This document shows positions 12,198 to 21,673 of a DNA stretch of 64,000 bases, piece after piece. Under the pieces are notes generated by a model. It made no database searches. It had not been told where the DNA came from and worked only from the letters and a program-made list of their open reading frames with translations. Position numbers and translations under genes: made by a program. How positions within the stretch are numbered: position 1 is the first letter of the stretch; the number at the start of each line of letters is the position of its first letter. Source of the DNA: Arenicellales bacterium (GTDB lineage: Bacteria > Pseudomonadota > Gammaproteobacteria > Arenicellales > JAHEKD01); NCBI GenBank assembly GCA_028284225.1, contig JANQSD010000001.1:276609-340608 (forward strand), in the 5' to 3' direction.

Positions 12198-12791
12198 ATG
12201 AACAAAGATTATGTTGATCCAATAGATTATTTCAGTGTGTGGTATGAACAGGCGCAACAGAATCCTCATATTGAAGAAGCGAATGCTGTAAATTTAGCCA
12301 CCGCATCGCCAGAAGGTTTGCCGACCAGTCGTATGGTGCTACTTAAAGATTTTGATGAAAATGGATTCGTGTTCTATACTAATCTTGAAAGCCGTAAGGG
12401 GCAGCAGTTAAAGGCTAATCCACAGGCTGCTATGAATTTTTATTGGGAACCCCTCGCCCGGCAAATGCGAATAGAAGGGCAAATCGTCCCGGTAACGCAG
12501 GCCCAGGCTGATGAGTATTTTGCTTCACGTGCATTTAAAAGCAAGATTGGTGCCTGGGCGTCCAAGCAGTCACAACCATTGCAGAATCAAGCGACTTTAT
12601 TAAAGGCGGTTACCAAACTGGCCGTCAAATATGCGAGCGGGAGTGTGCCTCGTCCTCCATTCTGGTCAGGATTCCGGCTGATGCCAAGCCGAATGGAATT
12701 CTGGCAAAGAGGGGAGTATCGTCTGCACAGACGGCAATGTTATACCCTTGATGCACAGGGACAGTGGCAAATGCAACTGCTGTACCCTTAG
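12198..12791 (+). CDS. pdxH: Pyridoxamine 5'-phosphate oxidase
   Basis: A 197-residue FMN enzyme that oxidises pyridoxine or pyridoxamine 5'-phosphate to pyridoxal 5'-phosphate in the cytoplasm. Family motifs are visible: RMVLLKDFDENGFVFYTN, ESRKGQQLKANP, RQMRIEGQ and the C-terminal FWQRGEYRLHRR. The N-terminus lacks about 20 residues found in the E. coli protein, a common variation. It is followed 15 bases later by hemN; the pair may be co-transcribed. PLP has no special link to denitrification, so the location may be incidental. Confidence 0.93.
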   Translation: MNKDYVDPIDYFSVWYEQAQQNPHIEEANAVNLATASPEGLPTSRMVLLKDFDENGFVFYTNLESRKGQQLKANPQAAMNFYWEPLARQMRIEGQIVPVTQAQADEYFASRAFKSKIGAWASKQSQPLQNQATLLKAVTKLAVKYASGSVPRPPFWSGFRLMPSRMEFWQRGEYRLHRRQCYTLDAQGQWQMQLLYP

Positions 12792-12806
12792 GTGTGACTA
12801 ATCAGA

Positions 12807-14180
12807 GTGACACATTCACCTGTGACGACTGATTTAATTAAAAAGTATAATATTCCGGGGCCTCGTTATACTTCTTACCCGACCGTACCGTACTGGGACC
12901 CTGAAACGTTTTCGATTCCCATATGGCAAAAAAAACTCAATGATTCTCTTCAGCAAATGCCGGCTGATACAGCTATTAGTTTATATATCCATTTGCCGTT
13001 TTGTGAATCGCTGTGTACTTTTTGTGCCTGCAACAAGCATATCACTCGCAATCATGATGTTGAGCAAACCTATATCGAATACTTACTCAAGGAATGGCGT
13101 CTGCTTCGTTCTCAAATGGCTTCAGCGCCTGTAATCAAGGAATTGCATCTTGGAGGCGGGACACCGACATTCTTTAGTCCACAGAATATCAGCTATCTAA
13201 TAGACAGCATTATGGAGTCGGCGGTCAAACCCGATCAGCATGAATACAGCATTGAAGGTCACCCTAACAGTACAACAACGGCTCACCTGAAGAGCTTGTT
13301 TGAACTGGGGTTCGACAGAATCAGTTTTGGGGTGCAGGATTATAGTGCTCAGGTACAACAGGCGATTAATCGTATTCAACCGTTCAGGCAGGTTCAAAAG
13401 GTGACTCAGCTTGCCCGTGAAACTGGTTTTGCGTCAGTAACACATGATCTGATTTTTGGCCTGCCATTCCAAACACAAAGCAGTATAAGAGCAACTATTG
13501 ATAAAACACTGACTCTTAAGCCAGACAGAATTGCATTTTACAGTTATGCCCATGTGCCCTGGATAAAGGGTAGTGGTCAAAGAGCGTATGATGAACGCGA
13601 TCTGCCTGATGAGCACAGCAAACGCAGGCTTTACGAAATTGGCAGGCAACAATTTCTACAGGCCGGATATATTGAAATCGGCATGGATCATTTCGCTTTG
13701 CCACAAGATCGTTTATATCAAGCTTATAGGGAGCAGCGTTTGCATCGCAATTTCATGGGCTATACAGAAAGCCGGACAGATAAATTAATTGGACTGGGGG
13801 TATCGGCCATTAGTGATTACTGGCAAGCATTTTCTCAAAATGTGAAGACTGTGCGGGATTACTATGCCAGATTAGATAAAGAAAATTCACCGATACTACG
13901 TGGGCATTTGCTCAGCGATGAGGATTTAGTCATACGTCAGCATATTTTAAACCTGATGTGTTGTTTTAAAACTCGCTGGCAGGCACAGGATAAACATTGT
14001 CGTAACAGAATTGTAGGTAATCTTGACGAGTTTGAAAAAGATGGCTTGATTCGACTTTTACCTGACGGTGTTGATGTGACTAAAGCAGGGAGAATGTTTA
14101 TTCGCAATATCTGCATGGCGTTTGATCTAAAACTGTTAAACGATAATTCCAATTTCAAACTTTTCTCAATGACGATATGA
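12807..14180 (+). CDS. hemN: Oxygen-independent coproporphyrinogen III dehydrogenase
   Basis: A 457-residue radical SAM enzyme that converts coproporphyrinogen III to protoporphyrinogen IX without oxygen, in the cytoplasm. The cluster motif is C66-E-S-L-C70-T-F-C73-A-C75; the fourth cysteine and following NKH are specific to true HemN and not to the shorter HemW. GPRYTSYPTVPYW near the N-terminus and HLGGGTPTFF are also diagnostic. Start is GTG 12807; a second GTG five codons on is possible. Its place in the nir block fits the haem demand of anaerobic respiration. Confidence 0.93.
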   Translation: MTHSPVTTDLIKKYNIPGPRYTSYPTVPYWDPETFSIPIWQKKLNDSLQQMPADTAISLYIHLPFCESLCTFCACNKHITRNHDVEQTYIEYLLKEWRLLRSQMASAPVIKELHLGGGTPTFFSPQNISYLIDSIMESAVKPDQHEYSIEGHPNSTTTAHLKSLFELGFDRISFGVQDYSAQVQQAINRIQPFRQVQKVTQLARETGFASVTHDLIFGLPFQTQSSIRATIDKTLTLKPDRIAFYSYAHVPWIKGSGQRAYDERDLPDEHSKRRLYEIGRQQFLQAGYIEIGMDHFALPQDRLYQAYREQRLHRNFMGYTESRTDKLIGLGVSAISDYWQAFSQNVKTVRDYYARLDKENSPILRGHLLSDEDLVIRQHILNLMCCFKTRWQAQDKHCRNRIVGNLDEFEKDGLIRLLPDGVDVTKAGRMFIRNICMAFDLKLLNDNSNFKLFSMTI

Positions 14181-14213
14181 GCTGGAGTTGCCCCCTTGTT
14201 TACAGAGTTATTT

Positions 14214-14606
14214 GTGTTGAAATCCGCTCAGTTTATACAGCGGCTTTTGCAGATAATAGTCAGCATTGAACTTTGCCTGACCATTTTACCGATTGCTTAT
14301 GCGGGTTCTTTGACTAATGAATCCATTATCGATACCGATAACTCAGAGTCAATTGTAAACGAACGCATTCCTGTTAAGGCCGGGGAACTGGAGTCACACT
14401 GGCAAGTTAATTGCAAGCTTGTTTATGACCAGGCCCTGGATTATTTACAAAACAAAACCTATCTGGCTGAAATTCATCAGCAATTATCCGCTGACTTAAG
14501 AAAGTGCGGGTATATTTATAATATCAGTGGCTCACAGCATTACCAGGTCGAGCCTGATTATCTGTTATTGCATCAAAAAATTGAAAACCTGTATCGTCAG
14601 AATTAA
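14214..14606 (+). CDS. Small exported hypothetical protein
   Basis: A protein of about 130 residues with a signal sequence (LLQIIVSIELCLTILPIAYAG). The mature part contains two cysteines (NCKL and RKCGY) that could form a disulfide, with helical, Gln- and Tyr-rich sequence. No family is recognised. GTG 14214 is preferred to the TTG at 14196, but neither has a strong ribosome site. It ends six bases from the convergent nirH stop. A periplasmic role near denitrification is possible but unproven. Confidence 0.5.
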   Translation: MLKSAQFIQRLLQIIVSIELCLTILPIAYAGSLTNESIIDTDNSESIVNERIPVKAGELESHWQVNCKLVYDQALDYLQNKTYLAEIHQQLSADLRKCGYIYNISGSQHYQVEPDYLLLHQKIENLYRQN

Positions 14607-14611
14607 CCTGT

Positions 14612-15082
14612 TTAAATTCTCATCCCGGTTTTTTTTAACATGCGTTTACTATACAAAACTTCATGGCCGCGATTATCATCGCCCACTAGCTCTGCTATTG
14701 TTCCGACGTGTTTTTCGACTTGATTACGATCAAGAGCATGGATCATGGCAAACAGGTTATATTTCCAAACTCCGGGGTGTCTTGGTCGTTGATAGCAATG
14801 GCTGACAAAAGGCAGTTGCCCGATACGCTTACCATATCCAAGAATCTTTTCGTCGGCAATATTCCATACGCTCATACCATTGGCGACATAGCCCAGTTTA
14901 TAATGGTTGGGCACCGCAGCAATACGTCGAATAATACCTTTATCCAACATCTGTTGCATTCGTTTCATAACTTCAGCTGCGCTGACCTCTAGTTGTTCAG
15001 CAATATTAAGATAAGGCTGTGTCGCTAAAGGCAAACCATCCTGAGTCAGGCGAATGATTTTCTTGTCAATATTATCGAGCAT
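14612..15082 (-). CDS. nirH: Sirohaem decarboxylase subunit, NirH-like
   Basis: A 156-residue AsnC/Lrp-fold protein. With NirD, NirG and NirL it decarboxylates sirohaem to didecarboxysirohaem in d1-haem synthesis. It has a winged-helix-like N-terminus (DNIDKKIIRLTQDGLPL) and an AsnC-type ligand domain with FVSHCYQRPRHPGVWKYNLF and a C-terminal LKKTGMR, which match NirH. It is the last gene of the minus-strand nir operon, two bases after nirD. The four subunits are paralogues; the letter assignment is by motif memory and less certain than the function. Confidence 0.85.
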   Translation of the reverse strand: MLDNIDKKIIRLTQDGLPLATQPYLNIAEQLEVSAAEVMKRMQQMLDKGIIRRIAAVPNHYKLGYVANGMSVWNIADEKILGYGKRIGQLPFVSHCYQRPRHPGVWKYNLFAMIHALDRNQVEKHVGTIAELVGDDNRGHEVLYSKRMLKKTGMRI

Positions 15083-15084
15083 GA

Positions 15085-15552
15085 TCAGGCTGGCAAATAG
15101 AGATTGACAAAAAATGAGTGTTCCTTGGGCATATTGTAAACCGGTAGCCTGGTTTGATTCTCAATCTGATGAATCACTTTTTCAATGTCGCCTTGCTGTT
15201 CTGTAGCGAGTACAAACCACATGTTTAACCGATGCTCACGTTCATAATTGTGAGCGACTTGTTTGATTGAGTTAAGATAGGCGCTGACGGATTCAAACTG
15301 GTTTTCAGGCACACTCATGGCGGCTAGTGTCAAGCCGCCGCCAAGCTCAGCAGCATCATACATGGGACCAAAACGGGTCAGGAATTTCTGCTTCAACAAG
15401 CGTTGAATGCGATCAATGAGTTCTTGCTCACTTAATCCCAGATCTGTAGCTGCTTCAAGATAAGGTCGGGCACTGATCGGGAAACCTTTTTGCAACGCGT
15501 TAATGATTTTCTTGTCAATATCATCGAGCTGGTAACTGTCGGTCTCAGACAT
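15085..15552 (-). CDS. nirD: Sirohaem decarboxylase subunit, NirD-like
   Basis: A 155-residue AsnC-fold subunit of the sirohaem decarboxylase. RFGPMYDAAELGGGLTLAAM and AHNYEREHRLNMWFVLAT resemble NirD. I start it at 15552 (MSETDSYQLDDIDKKI) because a GAGGAG ribosome site stands just upstream; a longer frame to 15600 lies inside nirL. The start overlaps the nirL stop by eight bases, showing translational coupling. Confidence 0.85.
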   Translation of the reverse strand: MSETDSYQLDDIDKKIINALQKGFPISARPYLEAATDLGLSEQELIDRIQRLLKQKFLTRFGPMYDAAELGGGLTLAAMSVPENQFESVSAYLNSIKQVAHNYEREHRLNMWFVLATEQQGDIEKVIHQIENQTRLPVYNMPKEHSFFVNLYLPA

Positions 15553-16015
15553 ATTTCGCTCCTCTTTGTTTATACGCTTTCTCGCTGAATAAAACTGCAT
15601 ATTGATAACTGTCTATTTGCAATTCAGATTGAATGATCTTAAGGGTCTCATAAACAAAACCCCGGCTTTTCGCATGAATCATACAAAAAAGGTTGTAAGG
15701 CCAATCCGGTGGTACACGGGGACGTCGATAACAAAGATTGACACAATCATAATTGGCCATTTCTCCAGCTATCTGATCAACAAGATTGTCTGGAATATCC
15801 CATACAACCATGGCGTTGTGCTCATAACCCAGAGTTCGGTGCATGATGATCAGGCCAAAGCGGGAAATAATATTCTCGGTCTGTTTGGCTTCGATAAACT
15901 GCAATACGTCTGTTTCTTTACAGCCAACTGCCTCAGCAATCGCCAGATACGGCCGGGTTTCCAGGGGTAGGCCCTTCTGTAGTTCACAGAGAATCCTTTT
16001 TTCAAGTTCAGTCAA
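15545..16015 (-). CDS. nirL: Sirohaem decarboxylase subunit, NirL-like
   Basis: A 156-residue AsnC-fold paralogue. SRFGLIIMHRTLGYEHNAMV, CYRRPRVPPDWPYNLFCMIH and the C-terminal YKQRGAKYV fit NirL. A histidine is present in the HRTLGY and MIHA segments of the active-site region. Its ATG overlaps the nirG stop by four bases. Confidence 0.85.
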   Translation of the reverse strand: MTELEKRILCELQKGLPLETRPYLAIAEAVGCKETDVLQFIEAKQTENIISRFGLIIMHRTLGYEHNAMVVWDIPDNLVDQIAGEMANYDCVNLCYRRPRVPPDWPYNLFCMIHAKSRGFVYETLKIIQSELQIDSYQYAVLFSEKAYKQRGAKYV

Positions 16016-16476
16016 ATCCTGAATCCCAGGTTCAGATAGTAGGCCGTTTCCAGTGGCAAATTGACAATTGTGTATCCCGTTCGGGCTGTAATTGAATCCA
16101 GAATCTTAGATAAATGCGCCTGATTTTGTGCGGTGACGACAAACCACAAGTTGAATTGATGACTGCGCTGGTAGTTATGGTTAACTTCATCATAGTCATT
16201 AATAATCTGTGCCACATTATCAAGTTCATTCTGTTCGACTGTCATGGCACAAAGTGTGCTGACGCCAATGGTATTGGGCGTGATAATGGCGCCGATGCGC
16301 GAAATAATTTTATTGTTCTGTAAACGATTCAAACGCTCTAATACTTCTTGTTCAGGAATGGCAAACTGTTCAGCAATTTTTTTATAAGGTCGGCTTGTCA
16401 GTGGAAAACCATTTTGAAAGGCATTAATAATTGATCGGTCCAGTCTGTCAAGTTGATCTATGTTTTCCGGGTTCAT
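16012..16476 (-). CDS. nirG: Sirohaem decarboxylase subunit, NirG-like
   Basis: A 154-residue AsnC-fold paralogue. RIGAIITPNTIGVSTLCAMTV, NHNYQRSHQFNLWFVVTA and LETAYYLNLGFRI fit NirG. It overlaps nirF upstream and nirL downstream by four bases each. The four decarboxylase genes are separate here, unlike the NirDL fusions known in some denitrifiers. Confidence 0.83.
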   Translation of the reverse strand: MNPENIDQLDRLDRSIINAFQNGFPLTSRPYKKIAEQFAIPEQEVLERLNRLQNNKIISRIGAIITPNTIGVSTLCAMTVEQNELDNVAQIINDYDEVNHNYQRSHQFNLWFVVTAQNQAHLSKILDSITARTGYTIVNLPLETAYYLNLGFRI

Positions 16477-17639
16477 AGTCCAATCCTGTGGGCGCGATAA
16501 GTCATGAAAATGCCGCTGGGTTTATGTGCCGGCAGTGATTTGATTACACAGTTGCACTGAGTGTCGTAAATATCAACACGGTTCTCATCACGTATGGATA
16601 CCCATACGGCTTCCCCGCGTGGTGTAAATTCCATATGCAGCACGCCTTTGCCTGCATCAAGCGTTTTGCTGATCTGATGGGTGTTTGCGTCAATAATCTG
16701 AATTTTGTCATTATTGGGTGGCGCAAAGTTAACCCATATTTCACGTTCAGTGGGACTGGCCATGACAAAAACCGGCTGGCCATAAGTTTTAATGCGCCTG
16801 GAAACCAGAAAATCTTGTTTGTTGACTAACAAGACTTCATGATGGCCTATGCCCGGCAGATAAAAATAGTTTTCGGTGCTGGCCCAGCCTTCCAGGTGCG
16901 GCATTTTGTAAACCGGCATCTTAGGGTCATCTTTCGCATAATCAGGCAAGATGTGTGATACGCCTTGCTCAGGGTGCCACAAATCCAGCTTAACTAACCC
17001 ATCCTCACCGAATAGGCCCGCCAAGTAATAGCGCCCATTTGCGGTGATCAATCCATCATAAGGGTTGATGCCCACATGGGAGTATTTAGTCAGTTGGTCG
17101 TGATCTATTAAATGCCAGATTTCACCGCTATCCCAAAGACTAAACACGAACCCGTTACCTGGCGCATCCACCAGTCCGACTACTTTACTGTTTTTCCCAG
17201 CAATTGGTGTGGCAGCAATATCAGCGATAATCTCCAGTTTTTGGGCATCAAACAATTTAACGCCACCGGGATCATAATTGGATACAGCGATGGTTTTACC
17301 ATCCTGGGAGATGGCACCGCCGATACTGTTGCCCGCCTGAATGATACGCTTGTCGATACGCTGGGTAAGCAGGTCAACCTTGCTCAGGCCGCCATCGCGC
17401 CCGAAAATATAGGCATAGCGCTGATCGCGACTAAAAACAACAGAAGCATGGGATAAATCGCCAAATCCGTTGATGCGTTTAATAATTGACTGTCTGCTTG
17501 TATCGGCAATTAGAATGCTGGCCTGTTCACGTTCAATAATCACGGCCAGATCACCTGTTCCACGTAGCGGTTGCTTGTAAACAGCACAGGAAGACAGGGT
17601 GATGATTAACATGCCTATGACAGTGATGACTCTGGTCAT
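16473..17639 (-). CDS. nirF: d1-haem biosynthesis lipoprotein NirF
   Basis: A 388-residue periplasmic protein with a d1-type propeller fold, needed for late d1-haem synthesis. The N-terminus is a lipoprotein signal with lipobox L-S-S-C18, so the mature protein should be anchored to a membrane. FSRDQRYAYIFGRDGGLSKV and the C-terminal HKPSGIFMTYRAHRIGL match NirF. It sits between nirC and nirG with a three-base gap and a four-base overlap. Confidence 0.93.
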   Translation of the reverse strand: MTRVITVIGMLIITLSSCAVYKQPLRGTGDLAVIIEREQASILIADTSRQSIIKRINGFGDLSHASVVFSRDQRYAYIFGRDGGLSKVDLLTQRIDKRIIQAGNSIGGAISQDGKTIAVSNYDPGGVKLFDAQKLEIIADIAATPIAGKNSKVVGLVDAPGNGFVFSLWDSGEIWHLIDHDQLTKYSHVGINPYDGLITANGRYYLAGLFGEDGLVKLDLWHPEQGVSHILPDYAKDDPKMPVYKMPHLEGWASTENYFYLPGIGHHEVLLVNKQDFLVSRRIKTYGQPVFVMASPTEREIWVNFAPPNNDKIQIIDANTHQISKTLDAGKGVLHMEFTPRGEAVWVSIRDENRVDIYDTQCNCVIKSLPAHKPSGIFMTYRAHRIGL

Positions 17640-17642
17640 TGT

Positions 17643-17966
17643 TTAATCCTGTGTTGATTTAAGCCGGTTGGCCAGATAACGCGCTTCTTCGGCACTGATC
17701 AGGTCGCTCCAGGGCGGCATAGCTGTACCCGGCAAGCCGTTGAGGATCACGGCAGCCAGCGATTCTAATGAGTATTTTTCCATGTCACTTACCAGTAGTG
17801 ACGGACCCAGGCCGCCATTACGATTTATTCCATGGCAGGAGCCACAATCGTGCTTTAACAGATTATCCAGTTGTTGTTGCTTTGATTCAGTTAATTGCGC
17901 CTGGGGTTGCAGACTGATACTGAATAGTATCGCCATACAGTAGACATTTACTTTTCGCTTGTTCAT
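17643..17966 (-). CDS. nirC: Small cytochrome c of the nir operon, NirC
   Basis: A 107-residue class I cytochrome c with a signal peptide and one haem site, C41-G-S-C-H45, followed by GINRNGGLGPSL. GLPGTAMPPWSDLIS supplies the probable axial Met. NirC is thought to accept electrons during d1-haem maturation or to donate to NirS. It lies ten bases after nirN and three before nirF. Confidence 0.88.
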   Translation of the reverse strand: MNKRKVNVYCMAILFSISLQPQAQLTESKQQQLDNLLKHDCGSCHGINRNGGLGPSLLVSDMEKYSLESLAAVILNGLPGTAMPPWSDLISAEEARYLANRLKSTQD

Positions 17967-17976
17967 GGAATTGCGA

Positions 17977-19470
17977 TCAATGGCTGGTGCCTTCAGCGAA
18001 GGTGATTTTGTTATAAATATTGTATTTCCCAGACGGTTTTTTCATCTCAATACGCTTAACTTCCTCCAGGGTATTCATGTCGTAAACCACCAGCGCTCCG
18101 TCATCTTCCCAGATGCTGACCAGTGCATAATTACCATGGCGATCAAATTCAATGTGGGCACTGGTTTTTCTGGGCTGTGGTATAAGCGTCTTGACGATTT
18201 TCAGTGTGCGCTTATCGATAACTATAATCTGATCTTTGTTCTCTCCGAAAAACACATCGGACATCGCATAGTTCGAGTTTTTGTGGCTACGCATAAAAAA
18301 ACCGGGGCCGGGTGTTTGTAGCTGTTTGATGATTTGCCAGTTGGTCATGTTGATAAAGCTGATTTCATTCTTGCGCAAGTTTTGACTGACCAGCACTGGC
18401 GCACCGTTGTAGTCAAAACTGAACCCGGAACCAAGATGCGGTAGCCCTTCGATGGCAATTTCGGCCACTGTTTGGTGATTATCCAAATCAATCACAACAG
18501 CCTGTTCGCCATCACGGGCACTGCCAATCAAATAACGATAATCATCGGAAAAAAAGAAATCATCAATTATCTGTTCGGTCGGGATTCGAATCGGTTTGGG
18601 CTGGGCTGATTGTGCTGATTTATAGGTGATTTCCCAGACTTGTGGAATATCCTTTAAGGCAGCAATAAAGCTGTTGCGTTTCGGTGCACTGTAAACAGCG
18701 CTGACACGTGAAGTCAGTTCGTTACTTTCGACTTGAATTTCAGACATAAATGATAAATCGGTTGCATTCAATATCACCAGGTTATGAGGCAGATAATTGG
18801 CCACCAGTACTGTTTCACCATCGGCGGATAATGCAATATTACGAGTGTTAATACCGGCCCGAACTTCATAAAGTGTTTTCAGATTGTAGATATCGAATTT
18901 GGATATCCAGCCGTCCCGTGAGGCAAAATAAACATAGCGTCCATCGGCAGAAAATTTCGGACCACCATGCAGGGCCGGGCGGGTTTTAAATCGGTGAATG
19001 ACTTGTAGTTTGTCGCCATCAAGCAAGCTAGCGCTGTGATCGGCCAATTCCACCACAATAAACATATTAAGTTTGTCGGCAACAGGATAAACAGGCTCTG
19101 ATGACAAATCTTTATGCTGATAATCGATCTGGCTGGCCTGTATTTGTGATTGACCCCATATCGGGATTTGCGCCAGTGGTGTGTAGATATAATCCACTAA
19201 TTGATCAATTTCGGTTTCCGCAAGCTTATCGGCAAAACCCGGCATCTGGGTCAAAGCCCGTCCTGCCGAGATGACCTCTTTAGCCTTGGTTCTTTTCAAA
19301 CGTTTGAGGTTTTCCGGCAGTAATGCTGAACCAAGTGCGCCTAAGCGATTTTCACCGTGGCAAGTCGAGCAATATTCCTGATAAAGTAGCCTCGACTCTG
19401 CTTGATGACTGTCAGCCAGCGCCAGAGGAGATAAGGCAAACCCTAATAACATGAAGCTAAACCACTTCAT
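17977..19470 (-). CDS. nirN: Dihydro-haem d1 dehydrogenase NirN
   Basis: A NirS paralogue of about 497 residues that performs the last step of d1-haem synthesis in the periplasm. It has a signal peptide (MKWFSFMLLGFALSPLALAD), the haem c site C34-S-T-C-H38, then a d1-binding propeller. The final KKPSGKYNIYNKITF resembles the C-termini of NirS and NirN. I start it at the ATG at 19470; the frame runs 25 codons further back but that part is inside nirJ. The start overlaps the nirJ stop by 14 bases. Confidence 0.9.
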   Translation of the reverse strand: MKWFSFMLLGFALSPLALADSHQAESRLLYQEYCSTCHGENRLGALGSALLPENLKRLKRTKAKEVISAGRALTQMPGFADKLAETEIDQLVDYIYTPLAQIPIWGQSQIQASQIDYQHKDLSSEPVYPVADKLNMFIVVELADHSASLLDGDKLQVIHRFKTRPALHGGPKFSADGRYVYFASRDGWISKFDIYNLKTLYEVRAGINTRNIALSADGETVLVANYLPHNLVILNATDLSFMSEIQVESNELTSRVSAVYSAPKRNSFIAALKDIPQVWEITYKSAQSAQPKPIRIPTEQIIDDFFFSDDYRYLIGSARDGEQAVVIDLDNHQTVAEIAIEGLPHLGSGFSFDYNGAPVLVSQNLRKNEISFINMTNWQIIKQLQTPGPGFFMRSHKNSNYAMSDVFFGENKDQIIVIDKRTLKIVKTLIPQPRKTSAHIEFDRHGNYALVSIWEDDGALVVYDMNTLEEVKRIEMKKPSGKYNIYNKITFAEGTSH

Positions 19471-21481
19471 AGTGTAATATTTTCTCGTTGATTCTGTCAG
19501 CCAGAAACCAGGACAAATCATCAGCCAGATTGACGACCTGACCAAGAATGATCAACACCGGAGGTTTTAGTTGCCCAGTTTTGTCCGGCAGGTGTTCCAG
19601 CGTTGATTTGATAACGGTCTGACTGTTTGTTGTGCCATTGTAAATGGCGGCTGCCGGCGTGGATTTGTTCATGCCATGCCTGATTAACTCTCGGGATAAT
19701 TCTGTGAAATTAGCCAGAGCCATATAAAAAACAATAGTATGGTCGGATTTGGCTAAATATTCGAAATCCAGATTCAGTTTGTTCTCCTTATTGTGTCCGG
19801 TTACAAAGGTCACGCTCTGAGTGAAGTCCCGATGGGTCAGGGGGATGCCGCTATAGGCGCCACAGCCATTTGCTGCACTGACTCCCGGAACTACTTCATA
19901 AGCAATATCAGCCTTCGCCAGTGCCTGCAATTCCTCACCGCCACGTCCAAAAATAAAGGGATCACCGCCTTTAAGCCTGACCACAGATTTGTTGGTTTGA
20001 GCAAGTTTGATTAACAATTGGTTGATATCTTGTTGAGGTAAATTATGATTAGATGTCTGCTTGCCGACATTAATCACCTCGCAGGTTTTGGAAATTAAAT
20101 CCAGAATCTCGTTTGAAATCAGGCGATCATGGATAACCACATCGGCTTTTTGAATCAGTTCCAGGGCCTTGACGGTAAGTAATCCGGGATCACCCGGCCC
20201 GGCACCGACTAGATAAACCTTGCCGTTAACAGGTTTGTGTGTCGCCAGCTCTAACTTTGCAGGTCTTTTTCTGAACTTTTCAGGGTCAAACCGAACGGTT
20301 TTGGGCATTGACCATTGTTTTAAGGCGGGTGTGGGTTTATCTGTTAATTCAATTTCCTTGTCGCTGAGATAACAACCCGGGTCTTCACCCATGGGATCAC
20401 CGCTTGACACATAGGCTCTGACCCGGGTATTACCGTTACAGATCTGGCTATAGGAACAATTTCCACAACGTCCTTTTAATGCACGAGGTGACTCACGAAA
20501 TTTTTGCATCAAAGTGTCGTCGGTGTGTTGCCAGATTTGGGAAAATGGCTGATCCTTGACATTACCGATAGAATAATTCCACCAGAAGGTATCGGGGTGA
20601 ACATTGCCGACATTGTCGATGTTGGCAATAAACTTGCCGGTTGAATTGCCGCCCCAAGCTGTTAATCGTTGCTTTATATGTTCAGCTTGCTGTGGAAATC
20701 GTTGTTTTACCCAATGATAAAAATACACACCATCTGCATCATTATTGCCCGTTACATATTCACGATTAATGCCGGCTTCAAGATCTATAAGACAGTTTTC
20801 AAACAACATATCAACAGCAGCACGAGTCATTCTATGATGGGCATCATCTCGGCGGTTGGTTCTGCCGCGGCCGGAATAATTCAGATGTGACAGATAGAAT
20901 TTATCAACCTTAAATTCGCGCAGTGTATCAATGATATCGGGCAGATCGGGGAAGTTGTCCTTGGTAAGCGTAAATCGTAGTCCAACTTTAATCCCATTCT
21001 GGCTGCATAGCGACAGGCCGCGCATCGCCTCATCGAAACCACCTTCACGGCGGCGGAAATAATCATGGTTTGGTCGATTACCGTCGATGCTGATTCCTAC
21101 ATAGTCATACCCTGCAGCTTTAATTCGGTTGATATTTTCCCTGGTGATCAGCGTGCCATTGCTGGAAAGCCCGACATAAAGGCGCTTTTGCTTGGCATAT
21201 TGGGTCAATTCAAAAATATCATGCCGAAGTAGAGGTTCGCCACCTGACAAAATCAGTGCGGGAACACCGTAGTCGGCCAGGTCATCGATGACTGCCTTGG
21301 CCTGGCTGGTCGTTAATTCACCTGGGAAATCAATATCGGCGGAGGTAGAGTAACAATGGCGACAGGTCAGATTACAGCGTCGGATCAGATTCCAGATCAC
21401 CACCGGTGCTTTGGGTGTGCGAATAGGCCGCATAGAGCCTGGTGATAACACTTCGTGCATCATTTGGCTGATTCTGAACAT
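19457..21481 (-). CDS. nirJ: Fusion of radical SAM NirJ with uroporphyrinogen-III C-methyltransferase (NirE/CobA)
   Basis: A 674-residue two-domain protein. Residues 1 to about 400 are NirJ: radical SAM motif C36-N-L-T-C40-R-H-C43, SGGEPLLRHD, and a C-terminal cluster region with CGNCSYSQIC. NirJ replaces two propionates of didecarboxysirohaem by oxo groups. Residues about 420-674 are a SUMT domain: GKVYLVGAGPGDPGLLTVKA, VRLKGGDPFIFGRGGEE, VVPGVSAANGCGAYSGIPLTHR and VFYMAL. SUMT makes precorrin-2, the first committed step of the same pathway. The fusion therefore joins the first step and a late step. No separate nirE is seen in the window. It is the first gene of the nirJ-to-nirH operon, 60 bases after a perfect FNR box. 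Confidence 0.93.
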   Translation of the reverse strand: MFRISQMMHEVLSPGSMRPIRTPKAPVVIWNLIRRCNLTCRHCYSTSADIDFPGELTTSQAKAVIDDLADYGVPALILSGGEPLLRHDIFELTQYAKQKRLYVGLSSNGTLITRENINRIKAAGYDYVGISIDGNRPNHDYFRRREGGFDEAMRGLSLCSQNGIKVGLRFTLTKDNFPDLPDIIDTLREFKVDKFYLSHLNYSGRGRTNRRDDAHHRMTRAAVDMLFENCLIDLEAGINREYVTGNNDADGVYFYHWVKQRFPQQAEHIKQRLTAWGGNSTGKFIANIDNVGNVHPDTFWWNYSIGNVKDQPFSQIWQHTDDTLMQKFRESPRALKGRCGNCSYSQICNGNTRVRAYVSSGDPMGEDPGCYLSDKEIELTDKPTPALKQWSMPKTVRFDPEKFRKRPAKLELATHKPVNGKVYLVGAGPGDPGLLTVKALELIQKADVVIHDRLISNEILDLISKTCEVINVGKQTSNHNLPQQDINQLLIKLAQTNKSVVRLKGGDPFIFGRGGEELQALAKADIAYEVVPGVSAANGCGAYSGIPLTHRDFTQSVTFVTGHNKENKLNLDFEYLAKSDHTIVFYMALANFTELSRELIRHGMNKSTPAAAIYNGTTNSQTVIKSTLEHLPDKTGQLKPPVLIILGQVVNLADDLSWFLADRINEKILHYEVV

Positions 21482-21541
21482 GAGGCTCCTCAGCGTGCGG
21501 TGATCAAATAATAATTCTATTTAATTTGGTCAGCGAGGTAC

Positions 21542-21555
21542 TTGATTTAAATCAA
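21542..21555 (-). promoter_or_regulatory. Perfect FNR/Dnr box for the nirJ operon
   Basis: TTGATTTAAATCAA is a perfect palindromic FNR-type site. On the minus strand a TAGAAT -10 lies at 21519-21514, so transcription would start near 21507 with the box at -41.5. Confidence 0.85.
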
Positions 21556-21673
21556 GGTTTAAAGTTTATGGGACTTGCACTCCAGATAAATGCTGTATAT
21601 GCCTTACGAACTGCCGAGCAAAAATGATAACTGGTTGAACTATTAATACAAAAATATAGCCTACATCGTGCAG

